Shown here: in pieces, positions 7,164 through 16,456 of the stretch
Layout of the letters: each line of letters begins with the position of its first letter
How positions within the stretch are numbered: position 1 is the first letter of the stretch
Assembly: GCA_021838445.1 (NCBI GenBank)
Contig: JAKCDU010000003.1
Coordinates: 1-64,000, forward strand
Direction: 5' to 3'
DNA length: 64,000 nt
Source: Actinomycetes bacterium
GTDB taxonomy: Bacteria > Actinomycetota > Acidimicrobiia > Acidimicrobiales > Palsa-688
Program-made: the position numbers and the translations under genes
The notes under the pieces: model-generated
Database searches by the model: none
Told to the model about the DNA's origin: nothing
Seen by the model: only the letters and a program-made list of their open reading frames with translations

Positions 7164-9428
7164 TCAGCCCTCGGTGCCGAGGAGGGCCACCACCGGCCGG
7201 CTCAGCGCCACACCGCCGGTGGAGCCGTGGAACCCGGCGTCACCGAACGCGAACACTCCCCCGTCGGCGGCGACCAGCCAGTACCCGCCGCCATCCTCGG
7301 TGGGGGTGATCCCCACGATCGGTGAGCTCAGGGTCAGACCGCCGGTCGACCCGAAGAACGGCGCCCCGAAGGCGAACACCCCGCCGTCGGCGCCGGCGAG
7401 CCAGTACCCGCCCGTCGCCGGGTCCTCGGCCAAGGCGACGACGGGCGCACTCAGATGGGCGGAGCCGGCCGAGCCCTGGAACACGGCGTCGCCGAAGGTG
7501 AACACGCCTCCGTCGGCGGTGGCGATCCAGTAGCCCCGACCGTCGGCGGTCGCCGCCATGCCCACCGCCGGCCGGGTCAGGGGGTAGGAGCCCGCCGACC
7601 CGTCGAACCCGGCGTCACCGAACGCGAACACCCCCCCGTCGGCGGCCACCAACCAGTAGCCCTGACCGTCGGGGGTGGCCGCCATGCCGACCATCGGTTG
7701 GCGCAGAGCGATGTTACCGGTGGACCCGTGGAACGACGCCCCTCCGAAGCTGAACACGCCGCCGTCACGGGCCACCATCCAGTAGCCGCCGGTCGAGGGC
7801 GCTACCGCGCCACCGACCACGGGCTGGTTCAACCTCACCCCCCCGGTCGATCCGCAGAAGGGTGGCCCGAAGCTGAACACTCCCCCGTCGCTGGCCACCA
7901 GGTGGTACCCGGGCCCGGCCGCCACCGGCACCTCGCACGGGGGGACCGGAGCCAGGGGCGGCGCCCCGGCCACACCCGACAGCTGCGGATCGTGGTGGAA
8001 CATCGGCCACGAGCCGGCACCGACGGCCTCGGCGCCGTTGGAGCCGGCTATCTCGTAGTGGTAGACGACACCGTCGTTGTTGCCGTCGTAGCCGGCGATG
8101 GTGAGCCCGACCGCTCCGTCGGGGTCGTCGGTGACGAGCGGGGCGTTCTGGAAGCCCGCCGGGCTGAGCACCGCCACGACGGCACCGCTGCGGCCGTCGA
8201 CGATGTCGGTGCCGAAGGTGGTCGGCACCACCAGATCCTGGTAGCCGCCACCGGTGAGGTCAGCCGTGACCACCGAACCGATGACCCGCCCCGAGACCGC
8301 GGTGTGCCAGAGCGGGCGGCCGCTCGCCGCGTCGAGGACCCACACCGAACCGCCTCCGGACCCCAGGTCGGTGCCCTCGACGACCTGGAGGGCACCATCG
8401 CCGAGGACGTCGGCGAGAGCCGGGCTGGAAGACGTCACGCCGTCCAGTCGGGTGGACCAGACCCGGTGACACTGCGTATCGAAGGCCTCGACGGTGTCGG
8501 TATCAGCGGCCCCCGGCCAGTACTGGCCCGTTCCGGTGACGATACCGGTCGCCCCTCCGGCCAGGAAGGCGCCGACCGCCGGCGACGAGTCGACCTCCTG
8601 GTCGGTGTCGTAGTGGCAGATCAATCCACCCTCGGAGTTGAGGATCCGCAGGTGGCCCCCCTGCGGATAGATCTGGCCGAGGGCCCGCCCGGCCGTGGAC
8701 GCGCCCCCGACGACCAGGTCCGTCCGGCCCGTCCCGTAAAGGTCGGCGGTCGCCGCGGTGGAGAAGGTGCTGTCGGCGCTGAAGAAGGGCCAACCCTTCA
8801 AAGGGACGCCGGTCGTGGCCGACAGGGCCGAGCTCATCTGCCCCAGGGCACCGGCGAACACCGCGGTCTGTCCCTGCAGCGTCGCCACGGCGAGCGATGC
8901 CTGCACCCCGGCCGAGGGGGCGTAGTCGGTGACCGGGTCGGCGATCCTCTGGCTCCAGAGCCTGGCTCCGTCGGCGGCGAAGGCCTGGTAGCCGCCGGAG
9001 TTCGGGAAGTAGGCGTTGCCGGTGCCGACGAACACCTCGGTACCCGACGGGGTGGCCGCGACCGACGGCGTGGAGTCCACCGGTGCGCCGGCATCGACCG
9101 GCCAGCCGGCCACTGGAGTCCCGTCGGCGATGTGGAAGGCGTAGAGGTAGCCGGCCCGATCACCCACCACGACCGAAGGGCCCGACGTATCCAAGTTGGC
9201 CACCATCGGAGAGCCCTCGGCGATCGGCTCACCCGTATCGGCGAAGGGACCGGCCGACCACTTCAACGAGAAGCTGGCCGACGACAATTGCAGTCCCGTC
9301 GCCGCCGGGGCGGCCAGCACGGCCGGGGCGGCCAGCACGGCCGGGGCGCCGACCAGGCCAACGGTCGCCGCCACCACCGACGAAGCCAGGCTCCGCAAGC
9401 GGCTCCGCAACCCGAAGCGGCTCCGCAA
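7164..9428 (-). CDS. Secreted beta-propeller plus GYW-repeat protein
   Basis: A 754-residue exported protein. The TTG at 9428 is chosen because GAGGAAGGA lies about 9 nt upstream. The signal region itself contains short tandem repeats (FGLRSRLRS and APAVLA repeated). Residues of roughly 50-470 form FG-GAP/PQQ-like blades (for example MVANLDTSGPSVVVGD, VVTADLTGGGYQDLVVP, IAGYDGNNDGVVYHYE), a Ca-binding-type propeller. From about residue 500 there are six 42-residue modules of the GYW(L/M)VA-DGGVFAFG type, the same module as at 1-745 but diverged in DNA. Extracellular adhesion or matrix binding is inferred from architecture only. Confidence 0.85.
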   Translation of the reverse strand: MRSRFGLRSRLRSLASSVVAATVGLVGAPAVLAAPAVLAAPAATGLQLSSASFSLKWSAGPFADTGEPIAEGSPMVANLDTSGPSVVVGDRAGYLYAFHIADGTPVAGWPVDAGAPVDSTPSVAATPSGTEVFVGTGNAYFPNSGGYQAFAADGARLWSQRIADPVTDYAPSAGVQASLAVATLQGQTAVFAGALGQMSSALSATTGVPLKGWPFFSADSTFSTAATADLYGTGRTDLVVGGASTAGRALGQIYPQGGHLRILNSEGGLICHYDTDQEVDSSPAVGAFLAGGATGIVTGTGQYWPGAADTDTVEAFDTQCHRVWSTRLDGVTSSSPALADVLGDGALQVVEGTDLGSGGGSVWVLDAASGRPLWHTAVSGRVIGSVVTADLTGGGYQDLVVPTTFGTDIVDGRSGAVVAVLSPAGFQNAPLVTDDPDGAVGLTIAGYDGNNDGVVYHYEIAGSNGAEAVGAGSWPMFHHDPQLSGVAGAPPLAPVPPCEVPVAAGPGYHLVASDGGVFSFGPPFCGSTGGVRLNQPVVGGAVAPSTGGYWMVARDGGVFSFGGASFHGSTGNIALRQPMVGMAATPDGQGYWLVAADGGVFAFGDAGFDGSAGSYPLTRPAVGMAATADGRGYWIATADGGVFTFGDAVFQGSAGSAHLSAPVVALAEDPATGGYWLAGADGGVFAFGAPFFGSTGGLTLSSPIVGITPTEDGGGYWLVAADGGVFAFGDAGFHGSTGGVALSRPVVALLGTEG

Positions 9429-9487
9429 CCCGAAGCGTCCTTCCTCGCCGGCCGAGAAACTCGAGTCGCGGCCGAGCCGGGCCCGGG

Positions 9488-9733
9488 TCAGCGGGCGAGC
9501 CGCCGAAGCGGAGGGACGGTGGACGGAGGTTGGCGACGGCGCGGCAGCTCGCTCAGCAGCTGCGTCGTGGCCGCCGCCACCGCCTGGACGGCCCGCTCGA
9601 AGGCTGCTTCGGTCGGCGGGGTGGGTTTCTGCACACCGCTCACCTTGCGCACGTACTGCCGGGCGGCCGCTTCGATCTCGACGTCGGTGGCCTCGGGCTC
9701 GAGCCCCCGCAGGGTGGTTATGTTACGACACAT
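9488..9733 (-). CDS. DUF2277 domain protein
   Basis: An 81-residue protein starting MCRNITTLRGLEP, the DUF2277 signature, followed by AARQYVRKVSG and a helical C-terminus (AFERAVQAVAAAT). The function of the family is unknown. It ends beyond the start of the GYW protein and begins just before the STAS gene, all on the minus strand. Confidence 0.88.
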   Translation of the reverse strand: MCRNITTLRGLEPEATDVEIEAAARQYVRKVSGVQKPTPPTEAAFERAVQAVAAATTQLLSELPRRRQPPSTVPPLRRLAR

Positions 9734-9736
9734 CTG

Positions 9737-10036
9737 TCATTTCCTCCGGGTAACCGCGACGTCTCCCAGGCGGGTCACCTCGATCAGGGCCCGCACCACG
9801 GACTCCTCCTCGTACCAGATCTCCAGGGGTCCTCTCGCCGCCCGGGAGAACAGCACGGCCACACCAGCCGAGTCGATGTAGGTGACCCCGCTCAGGTCGA
9901 CCACCAGCGACGGCGAGTCCTCGTCGAGAGCCGCGCGGAACCGGTCGATATTGCTCAGATCGATCTCACCCGACACCAGCACCGTCGGGGCTTCGCCGGG
10001 TCCCGGCTCCACCCTCACCTCCATCGACGCCGTCAT
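9737..10036 (-). CDS. STAS-domain anti-sigma factor antagonist
   Basis: A 99-residue SpoIIAA/RsbV-type STAS protein. Landmarks are TVLVSGEIDLSN and VVDLSGVTYIDSAGVAVLF, with the regulatory Ser in the IDSAG loop (about residue 56). Such proteins bind an anti-sigma kinase when unphosphorylated. Its ATG overlaps the stop of the large kinase/phosphatase gene (ATGA), so translation is coupled. The upstream protein carries both an anti-sigma-type ATPase and a PP2C phosphatase, so STAS phosphorylation by the one and dephosphorylation by the other is the obvious model. No sigma factor gene is adjacent. Confidence 0.92.
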   Translation of the reverse strand: MTASMEVRVEPGPGEAPTVLVSGEIDLSNIDRFRAALDEDSPSLVVDLSGVTYIDSAGVAVLFSRAARGPLEIWYEEESVVRALIEVTRLGDVAVTRRK

Positions 10037-13000
10037 GGACCCACCTGCTTGACCATCCTCACCACGGTTCCCCCTCCGCCCCGCTCCACCGCCACCTCGT
10101 CGGCCAGCGCCCGCATTATGGCCAGGCCCCGCCCCCGGTTCTCCCCGCCCGACCCTTCCTTCCACTTCCCGTGGTCGGCCACGGTCAATGTCAAGGTCGT
10201 TTCGACCAGCGAGGCGTCCACTTCCACCAGCTGGTCCGGCTGAAAGCTGTAGGCGTGCTCGATGGCGTTGGCGCAGGCCTCGCCGCACGCGATGAGGACC
10301 TCGTTGACCTGGGACTCTTCGACCCCGCGGCACTCGAGCCAGTCGCGCAGACCCCTACGGAACGCCGACAGCTCGGCCGGATCGGATCGCACCGCCACCG
10401 AGAACCGGTCGCCCGACTCCGCCGCCGCCGGCCGCCGGTACAGGAGCACCGCGATGTCGTCCTCCTGCATGCGTCCCGGAACCATGTCGGCCAACAGATC
10501 GTCCACGACCTGTTCGGGCTCCTCGGCCATGGCCCGGACCAGGGATGTACGCAACCGCTCGATGCCCGTGTCGAGCGATTCGCTGCGCCTTTCGACCAGG
10601 CCGTCGGTGTACATCACCAGCGTGGATCCCGGTGCCAGGCAACAGGTCGCCTCGGGGCGCTCGGCTCCCGAGGAGAAGCCCAGCGGCACCCCCTGCCCGC
10701 GTCCCAACTCCAGACCGCTGCCGTCGGGGTTGACGACCAGCGCGGGCAGGTGACCGGCGCTCGTGTAGCGGAAGGTTCCGCTCGGTTGGTGGATGACCCC
10801 GCAGAAGACCGTCGTGCACATGGCGCTCGGCAGCCTCTCGGCGAAAGCGTCCAGGCCGGCGACCACCTCGGCCGGGCTCTCCGACTGGAGCAGCAGAGCC
10901 CGGCAGGCACTGCGCATCTGGCCCATGGTCGCCGCCGCGTTCAAGCCGCGGCCGGTGCAGTCCCCGACCACGACGGCCAGGTGGTCGCCTCCCAGGTCGA
11001 TGACGTCGTACCAGTCGCCGCCGACCTCGAGGGGCTGGACGGCCGGCAGGTACCGCACGGCCATGGAGGCGGGGACCTCGGTCGGGCCGAGGATGGAACG
11101 CTGCAGCGTGGTGGCGACGGTGCGGTGGTCCTCGTACAGCTCGGCGCGGGCGACGGCCTGCCCGAAGTACCCGCAGAGGACGGCGAACAGCGCCCGCTCG
11201 TCGCCTCGGAGCGGGCGCGGCGTGCCGAGATCGAGCCAGACCGCCCGCCGGCCGCGGCCCGGATCGAGCTGGGCGGCCAGCCCCCGGACCGATCTCCGAT
11301 CACTCTCCCATCCCATGACCGCGGTGACGTCCCGGCCGGCCTCCCGCATCACTTCTCCCAGATCGGGCGCCAAATCGGCGTCGTCGCGGCTGGAGGCCAC
11401 GATGGTCAGACCCGCCTGTCCGGCCTCGACTATCAGCGCCGCCGAGGCGTCGAACACCTGCGTCAGCTCGGTGAGGCCCGCTTCGTACACCTGCCGCACG
11501 TCGCCGGCCTCGGCCAGGCCGATCCCGAGCCGGGCCAGAGCGGCGTCGCGCTCGGCGGCGGCGACTTCGACGGTCACGTCGTGCAGGGCCACGACGTACC
11601 TGCGATCGTCCCCTTCCCCCACGGCGTTGGCGGCCACCGCCACCTCCACCCGACGGCCCTCCCGGTGACGGAGGGGGAAAGTGGCGACCAGCCGCCCGTC
11701 CGAGATCAGGCGTTGGTGGCCGTCGATGGCCGCCCGGGCCGCCTCCGGATCGGTCTCGGGGTCGTAGATCCACGGGAAGGGAGGCGGGTAGGGCAGGGCG
11801 GCACGCGGGTAGCCGAGTAGCTCCTCGAAGGCCCCGTTGGCCTCGATCAGCGTCCCGTTGCGGTCGAGCACGACCACCGCGTCGTAGAGCGATTCGATGA
11901 GCGCCCCCCGCCAGGCCGACTCGTGATTGCGCAGGGCGGCCAACTCCAGGTTGGACCGCACCCGGGCCAGTAGCTCGAGCCCGGAGAAGGGTTTCACCAG
12001 GTAGTCGTCGGCCCCCGCCTCGAGACCCTCGATGGCAGACTCCTCGCCGGCGCGGGCCGAGAGGAACACGATGGGGACCGTTGCCGTGACCGGGTTGGAC
12101 CGCACCGCACTGAGCAGGCCGAAGCCGTCCAGGCGGGGCATCATCACATCGGTGAGGACGAGGTCCGGTCGATGGCGGGTGATGACCTCGAGCGCCTCGA
12201 CCCCATCCGACGCCACCTGCACGTTCCAGTAGGGACGCAGGATGCGGGCCAGGTAGGCGCGCATATCGGGATTGTCGTCGACGACGAGCACCCGGGCTGC
12301 GGCGGTGGTTCCGGCCGCGCTGCGCACGAGGGTGGCGTCCACCGGCTCGGTCTGATCCGGCCCGACCCACAGAAGGGCCTCGTCCAGGTAGGCCGCGATG
12401 GACGACTCACGAGACCCGGCCGGAGTGGACCCGGTGAACGTGCCGTAGGGGACGACCACCTCGAAGGTCGATCCCTGCCCCTCGGAGCTGACGACCGAGA
12501 CGTCGCCGCCGTGCAGGCGGGCCAGCTCGGCGACCAGTGCCAGGCCGATACCGGTGCCCTCGTGGGATCGCCCGCCCGCCCCCGGCACCCGGTAGAAGCG
12601 CTCGAAGAGGCGGTCCTGGTGGTCCGCCGGGATACCGACGCCGGTGTCGGATACGGCGAGGACGACGGTGTCGTCGCGCCCGCGCAGCGAGACGTTTATG
12701 CCTCCCTCGAGTGTGAACTTGAGGGCGTTGGAGAGAAGGTTCAACAGGATCTTCTCCCACATGTCCCGGTCCACGTGCACCGTCGCGCCGAGAGGTTCCA
12801 GTTCGAGACTCAGGCGGAGTCCGGCCCTCTCGATGACCGGGGCAAAGGACATGGCCACATCACGGGTGAACTCCACCAGGTCGGTGGGGACCGTCTCGGC
12901 CGGTAGCCGGCCCCCCTCGATCCGGGCGAAGTCGAGCATGTCGTTGACCAATCGCCGTAGCCGCCGGGCGTTGCGGGCGATTATCTCCACCCGGGCGCGC

Positions 13001-14142
13001 TGCACTCCTTCGAGGGGAGCCAGGTCGTCTTTCATGGCGTCGTCGGCAGGAGCCAGTATCAGGGTCAGCGGCGTGCGGAACTCGTGGCTCACGTTGCTGA
13101 AGAACTCGGTCTTGGCCCGGTCGAGCTCAGCCAGCGATTCGGCCCGCCGCCGCTCGGCCTCGTAGGCGCGGGCGGCTGCCACTCCTGAAGCGACGCTGCC
13201 GGCGACCAGTTCGGCGAAGCCGCGGTAGTCGGCGTCGATCTCCCGGTACGGGTTCAACCCGGCGACGAAGACCCCGCTCGGCGCGCTCTGGCCGCCTTCG
13301 ACGAGGGGGACGAGGAGAGCCTGGCGCGATGGGTCGGCCCAGGCTCCTGTCGGGAGACCGTCGGGGCCGCCCGGTGAGGTCCACAGACGCGACGAGCGGT
13401 CCGCCGCGACCCGGCCGAGCGGCCAGGGGCCGTCGTCGCCCCGGGCGACCAGATGCGGAGCCACCCGGTCCCCGGGCCCCACACCGGTGGTGGCCACCAG
13501 GCGGGCGGCTCCGTCCCCTTCGAAGATGTAGGTGGCCGTGTAGGGCAGGTCCCACAGGTTCTGGCCGAGCACGGTGGAGGTGGCCTCGAACACCGCCGCC
13601 TCCGTACGCGCCGACGAAAGCTCGGACGCCAGATCGCGAAGGGTAGCCATCCGCCGCTCGGCGAGCACCCTCTGGGTCTCCTCGGTGACCACGCACAGCA
13701 TCCCGGCGACGGTCCCGTCGACGTCGACTATGGGACTGTAGGAGAAGGTGTGGTAGGTCTCCTCGCGGTACCCGCCCCGCTCGAGGAACAGCAGCAGGGC
13801 CTCGTCCCAGGTCGCCTCGCCTCCCTCCATCACCATCTGCAGCCGAGGTCCGATCTCGTCGTGGATCTCGGGCCAGACATCCCGGGTGGGTCGACCGAGG
13901 GCCCACGGGTGCTTGACTCCGAGCGTGGCCCGGGCATAGGCGTGGTTGTAGAAGAAGAGCAGATCCGGTCCCCACCCCATCCACATGGAGAAGCGGGACG
14001 AGACCACCACGTTCACCATGGTGCGCAGGAGCGACGGCCACTCCTCCGGTGGGCCCAGCGGCGACTCGGACCAGTCGCGCGCCGCCAACACGGCGGCCAG
14101 GTCGTCGTCGGAACGGGCAGGCACCCTCGGCGTGTCGGTCAT
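10033..14142 (-). CDS. Hybrid sensor kinase / PP2C phosphatase / anti-sigma ATPase fusion
   Basis: A 1369-residue cytoplasmic signalling protein without obvious membrane segments. Order: PAS-like (about 35-160), GAF (165-330), HisKA with FSNVSHEFRTPL (His 353), HATPase_c with NLLSNALKF, DTGVGIP and GTGIGLALV (460-565), receiver domain with DD at 622-623, phospho-Asp 665 (LTDVMMP) and Lys 717. A second PAS (752-860), a second GAF (865-1005), and a SpoIIE/PP2C phosphatase follow, with GGDWYD at 1041-1046, GDCTGRG and DD at 1228-1229. The protein ends with an RsbW-type HATPase (1250-1369; GEACANAIEHAY, GRGLAIMRAL). Known families suggest signal-dependent phosphorelay feeding a partner switch. 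The STAS partner is encoded immediately downstream with overlap. Confidence 0.93.
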   Translation of the reverse strand: MTDTPRVPARSDDDLAAVLAARDWSESPLGPPEEWPSLLRTMVNVVVSSRFSMWMGWGPDLLFFYNHAYARATLGVKHPWALGRPTRDVWPEIHDEIGPRLQMVMEGGEATWDEALLLFLERGGYREETYHTFSYSPIVDVDGTVAGMLCVVTEETQRVLAERRMATLRDLASELSSARTEAAVFEATSTVLGQNLWDLPYTATYIFEGDGAARLVATTGVGPGDRVAPHLVARGDDGPWPLGRVAADRSSRLWTSPGGPDGLPTGAWADPSRQALLVPLVEGGQSAPSGVFVAGLNPYREIDADYRGFAELVAGSVASGVAAARAYEAERRRAESLAELDRAKTEFFSNVSHEFRTPLTLILAPADDAMKDDLAPLEGVQRARVEIIARNARRLRRLVNDMLDFARIEGGRLPAETVPTDLVEFTRDVAMSFAPVIERAGLRLSLELEPLGATVHVDRDMWEKILLNLLSNALKFTLEGGINVSLRGRDDTVVLAVSDTGVGIPADHQDRLFERFYRVPGAGGRSHEGTGIGLALVAELARLHGGDVSVVSSEGQGSTFEVVVPYGTFTGSTPAGSRESSIAAYLDEALLWVGPDQTEPVDATLVRSAAGTTAAARVLVVDDNPDMRAYLARILRPYWNVQVASDGVEALEVITRHRPDLVLTDVMMPRLDGFGLLSAVRSNPVTATVPIVFLSARAGEESAIEGLEAGADDYLVKPFSGLELLARVRSNLELAALRNHESAWRGALIESLYDAVVVLDRNGTLIEANGAFEELLGYPRAALPYPPPFPWIYDPETDPEAARAAIDGHQRLISDGRLVATFPLRHREGRRVEVAVAANAVGEGDDRRYVVALHDVTVEVAAAERDAALARLGIGLAEAGDVRQVYEAGLTELTQVFDASAALIVEAGQAGLTIVASSRDDADLAPDLGEVMREAGRDVTAVMGWESDRRSVRGLAAQLDPGRGRRAVWLDLGTPRPLRGDERALFAVLCGYFGQAVARAELYEDHRTVATTLQRSILGPTEVPASMAVRYLPAVQPLEVGGDWYDVIDLGGDHLAVVVGDCTGRGLNAAATMGQMRSACRALLLQSESPAEVVAGLDAFAERLPSAMCTTVFCGVIHQPSGTFRYTSAGHLPALVVNPDGSGLELGRGQGVPLGFSSGAERPEATCCLAPGSTLVMYTDGLVERRSESLDTGIERLRTSLVRAMAEEPEQVVDDLLADMVPGRMQEDDIAVLLYRRPAAAESGDRFSVAVRSDPAELSAFRRGLRDWLECRGVEESQVNEVLIACGEACANAIEHAYSFQPDQLVEVDASLVETTLTLTVADHGKWKEGSGGENRGRGLAIMRALADEVAVERGGGGTVVRMVKQVGP

Positions 14143-14230
14143 GATCCTTCGACCGGAGTTTCTACTGCACTCCGGTGGGGACCGGAGCCCAAGCGATCGC
14201 CTCCCCCGTGCGGGTCCTCACGACGGCTCC

Positions 14231-14728
14231 TCAGATCGTCTCGATGCGGTGATCCACGATCCGCCCGGCCTCCACGAGCAGCCACCCGTAGCTCGGCCGG
14301 GGCTGCATCCGCCGCTGGGTGGGCGATCCCGGGTTGAACAGGAGCTGGTCCCCTTCCCCGCGCGTCGCCATCGGTTCATGGCTGTGGCCGAACACGACGG
14401 CGTCGCAATCGGGGAATCGGCGCTTCAGGCGTAACGCCCGCCCGGCCGAGCGGCCGCTGTCGTGGATGATCCCGATCCTCACCCCGGCGACGTCGACCAC
14501 CTTGGTCTCGGGGAGGATGCCGACGAGGGCCCCGTCGTTGTTGCCGAGCACGGCGTGCAAGGGGGCCGGGGCGGCCTGGCGACCCAAGCGCTCCAGCACC
14601 CCCCGGTCCAGCACGTCCCCGGCATGGAGCACCACGTCGGCGACGCGCATCTCCTCGGTGAGCGCGTCGGGCAACCATCCCGGGCGATCGGACCGGAGAT
14701 GGGTGTCGGCCAGTATCAGGACTCTCAC
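14231..14728 (-). CDS. YfcE/MJ0936-type metallophosphodiesterase
   Basis: A calcineurin-like phosphoesterase of about 165 residues. All metal-binding blocks are present in order: ILADTH, LHAGDV, VLGNNDG, IIHDSG and VFGHSH, then FNPGSPTQRR, typical of the YfcE/MJ0936 group. These hydrolyse phosphodiesters with Mn or Ni in the cytoplasm. I prefer the GTG at 14728, which forms a GTGA overlap with the preceding stop. A GTG at 14740 would add four residues. The physiological substrate is unknown. Confidence 0.9.
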   Translation of the reverse strand: MRVLILADTHLRSDRPGWLPDALTEEMRVADVVLHAGDVLDRGVLERLGRQAAPAPLHAVLGNNDGALVGILPETKVVDVAGVRIGIIHDSGRSAGRALRLKRRFPDCDAVVFGHSHEPMATRGEGDQLLFNPGSPTQRRMQPRPSYGWLLVEAGRIVDHRIETI

Positions 14729-15269
14729 GACCCCGGGCACAGCTCCGCTCCTCTTGCTCGCATGACCTGCAGCACGGCCTGATCGAGCCGCGGCTGGCTG
14801 AGTCGGGCGGTCTCCACGGCCCCGACGATGGCCGCCACTATCCCCGAGACGTCGGTCGCGAGAGGGCCGGGGGCGAGCCGGTCGGTGTCGAGCGCGGTGA
14901 GCGTGGAGCCGAACAGCACCATGTCGGCGCCGGCCTCGACCGCGGCCACGGCGGCCGTCGCCAGGTCGAAGCCGGCGGCCGATACGGCCCCGGCCGAGAG
15001 ACTGTCGGTGAGCACCAGGCCGTTGAAATGGAGCTGCTAGCCCCTCCCAGGCCGGGGAAGTGCTTCAGCACGGCCAGCACCCCCGCCTGGGCCAGGCCGG
15101 CGACGAAGGCCGACCCGTACTGCCCGGCGGTCGCCGGCTCGGCGCTGAACGAGCGGGGTCCGTCCGGGTCCCTCTGCGAGACGGCCGGCTCGGCGTCGAG
15201 ATCGAGCACGGGGGCCAGATCGACGGTGACCCCTAGGGCCCGGTCTACCAGCTGGCCGGCCGTGGGCAC
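14725..15269 (-). pseudogene. Decayed GH3 beta-N-acetylhexosaminidase (NagZ-like)
   Basis: Two reading frames together give parts of a glycoside hydrolase family 3 protein. Frame one (from 15269) has GVTVDLAPVLDLD, DPDGPRSFS and GVLAVLKHFPGLGGA. Frame two (to 14725) has HFNGLVLTDSLSAGAV and VEAGADMVLFGS. The switch is near 15035-15045. In intact family members some 60-80 residues separate KHFPG from the LVLTD block, and about 100 residues precede VDLAPVLD. Both stretches are missing here, so an internal deletion with frameshift and an N-terminal truncation have occurred. The KHFPG and TDSL blocks survive, but the protein cannot fold normally. Assembly error is the main alternative, as each junction lies at a CTAG. 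Confidence 0.8.
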
Positions 15270-15293
15270 TAGACCGTCAGGGGGTGGGTTGCA

Positions 15294-15803
15294 TCAGCGC
15301 GGCGCGCCCTCGGCGGTCGTGGACCGCCGGGTCGCCCGCCGCAACTGCATGATCCTCACCGACCCGACTGTGAACACGACCAGTCCTCCGAGCACCGACG
15401 CCAGAAGTAGGTCGATGGCCAGCGGAATCGACCAGGTGGCCCAGAAGAAGTGCACCCGCACCGATTTCAGGTTCTGGAGGATGAAGACCAACACGATGAC
15501 CAGAGCCACCATCCCGGCGGCCAGCGCCACCCACGCGGCCGAGATGCGGCTCCGGCCGGGCCCTCGTCGGGCCGGCTCGACGACCGGGACCTGCGGGCCG
15601 GCAGGCGGATCGGGGGGAAGGGACGAAGCAGTCCCTCCGGCAACCGGGCCGGCGCCGACCGAAGCGTCGACGCTGGAGCTGTGCGGATCCAACAGAGTGG
15701 GATGAGGCTCTTCGGTCAGGGGGGATGGCGGTGTCTGGCTGTCGCGGGCGAAACGTCTGAGGGCCACACTGGGAGTTCTACCCAATTCTGGGCTGCCGCT
15801 CAC
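15294..15803 (-). CDS. LapA-like (DUF1049) membrane protein
   Basis: A 169-residue protein with a Pro/Ser-rich cytoplasmic N-terminal half and two transmembrane helices in the C-terminal half (AAWVALAAGMVALVIVLVFI, then IPLAIDLLLASVLGGLVVF). The intervening FILQNLKSVRVHFFWATWSIPL is the LapA/DUF1049 signature (core QNLKSVRVHF). Related E. coli LapA works in lipopolysaccharide assembly. An actinobacterial role is not established. The start is the GTG at 15803. Confidence 0.82.
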   Translation of the reverse strand: MSGSPELGRTPSVALRRFARDSQTPPSPLTEEPHPTLLDPHSSSVDASVGAGPVAGGTASSLPPDPPAGPQVPVVEPARRGPGRSRISAAWVALAAGMVALVIVLVFILQNLKSVRVHFFWATWSIPLAIDLLLASVLGGLVVFTVGSVRIMQLRRATRRSTTAEGAPR

Positions 15804-15840
15804 CGGAGCCGCGAGATCAGGTGGCTCCCTCGGCCCTGGC

Positions 15841-16329
15841 TCAGTCCGGTACGACCGCCTCTATGGCAGACACCAGACCGGGGTCGTCGGGCGCGATCGT
15901 CGGGCGGAACCGCCCCACCACCGAGCCGTCAGGAGCGATCAGGAACTTCTCGAAGTTCCACTGCACATCTCCGGCCTCGCCCTTGGAGTCAGCCGTCTTG
16001 GTCAGCTCGGAGTAGAGAGGATGGCGGTGGGGCCCATTGACATCGACTTTCTCGGTCATGGGGAACGTCACGCCGTAGGTGGTGCTGCAGAAGGTAGCGA
16101 TCTCCTCGGCTGAACCCGGCTCCTGTCCGGCGAACTGGTTGCAAGGGACTCCCAAGACGCTGAACCCCCGGGCCTTGTAACGCTCGTGCAGCTGCTCGAG
16201 GCCTTCGTATTGGGGGGTGAGCCCGCACTTGGACGCCACATTGACGACGAGCGTGGCCTTGCCGGCGAAGTCGGAGAAGTCAAGGGGGCTGCCGTCGAGT
16301 GCGCCTATGGAGGTGTCGGTGATGGCCAT
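15841..16329 (-). CDS. Glutathione peroxidase family protein
   Basis: A 162-residue peroxidase with the full family pattern: NVASKCGLTPQY with the peroxidatic Cys at 35, VPCNQFAGQEPGS with Gln at 70, and WNFEKFLI with the catalytic Trp. Actinobacterial homologues usually use thioredoxin or mycothiol-linked reductants rather than glutathione, so the electron donor is uncertain. The ATG at 16329 matches the family N-terminus (MAITDTSIGALDG). It detoxifies H2O2 or lipid peroxides in the cytoplasm. Confidence 0.92.
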   Translation of the reverse strand: MAITDTSIGALDGSPLDFSDFAGKATLVVNVASKCGLTPQYEGLEQLHERYKARGFSVLGVPCNQFAGQEPGSAEEIATFCSTTYGVTFPMTEKVDVNGPHRHPLYSELTKTADSKGEAGDVQWNFEKFLIAPDGSVVGRFRPTIAPDDPGLVSAIEAVVPD

Positions 16330-16456
16330 GCCCCGCCCAACCCCGGCGAGGTATGCCCTATTCCCGCAACCCCGGACCCTCTCCGACCCGACGTAAGGGC
16401 CCTGTGCCCGGCGCCACCGACCGCTCCGCCCGCGGCCGCCGCCGGTCACCGCCGCA

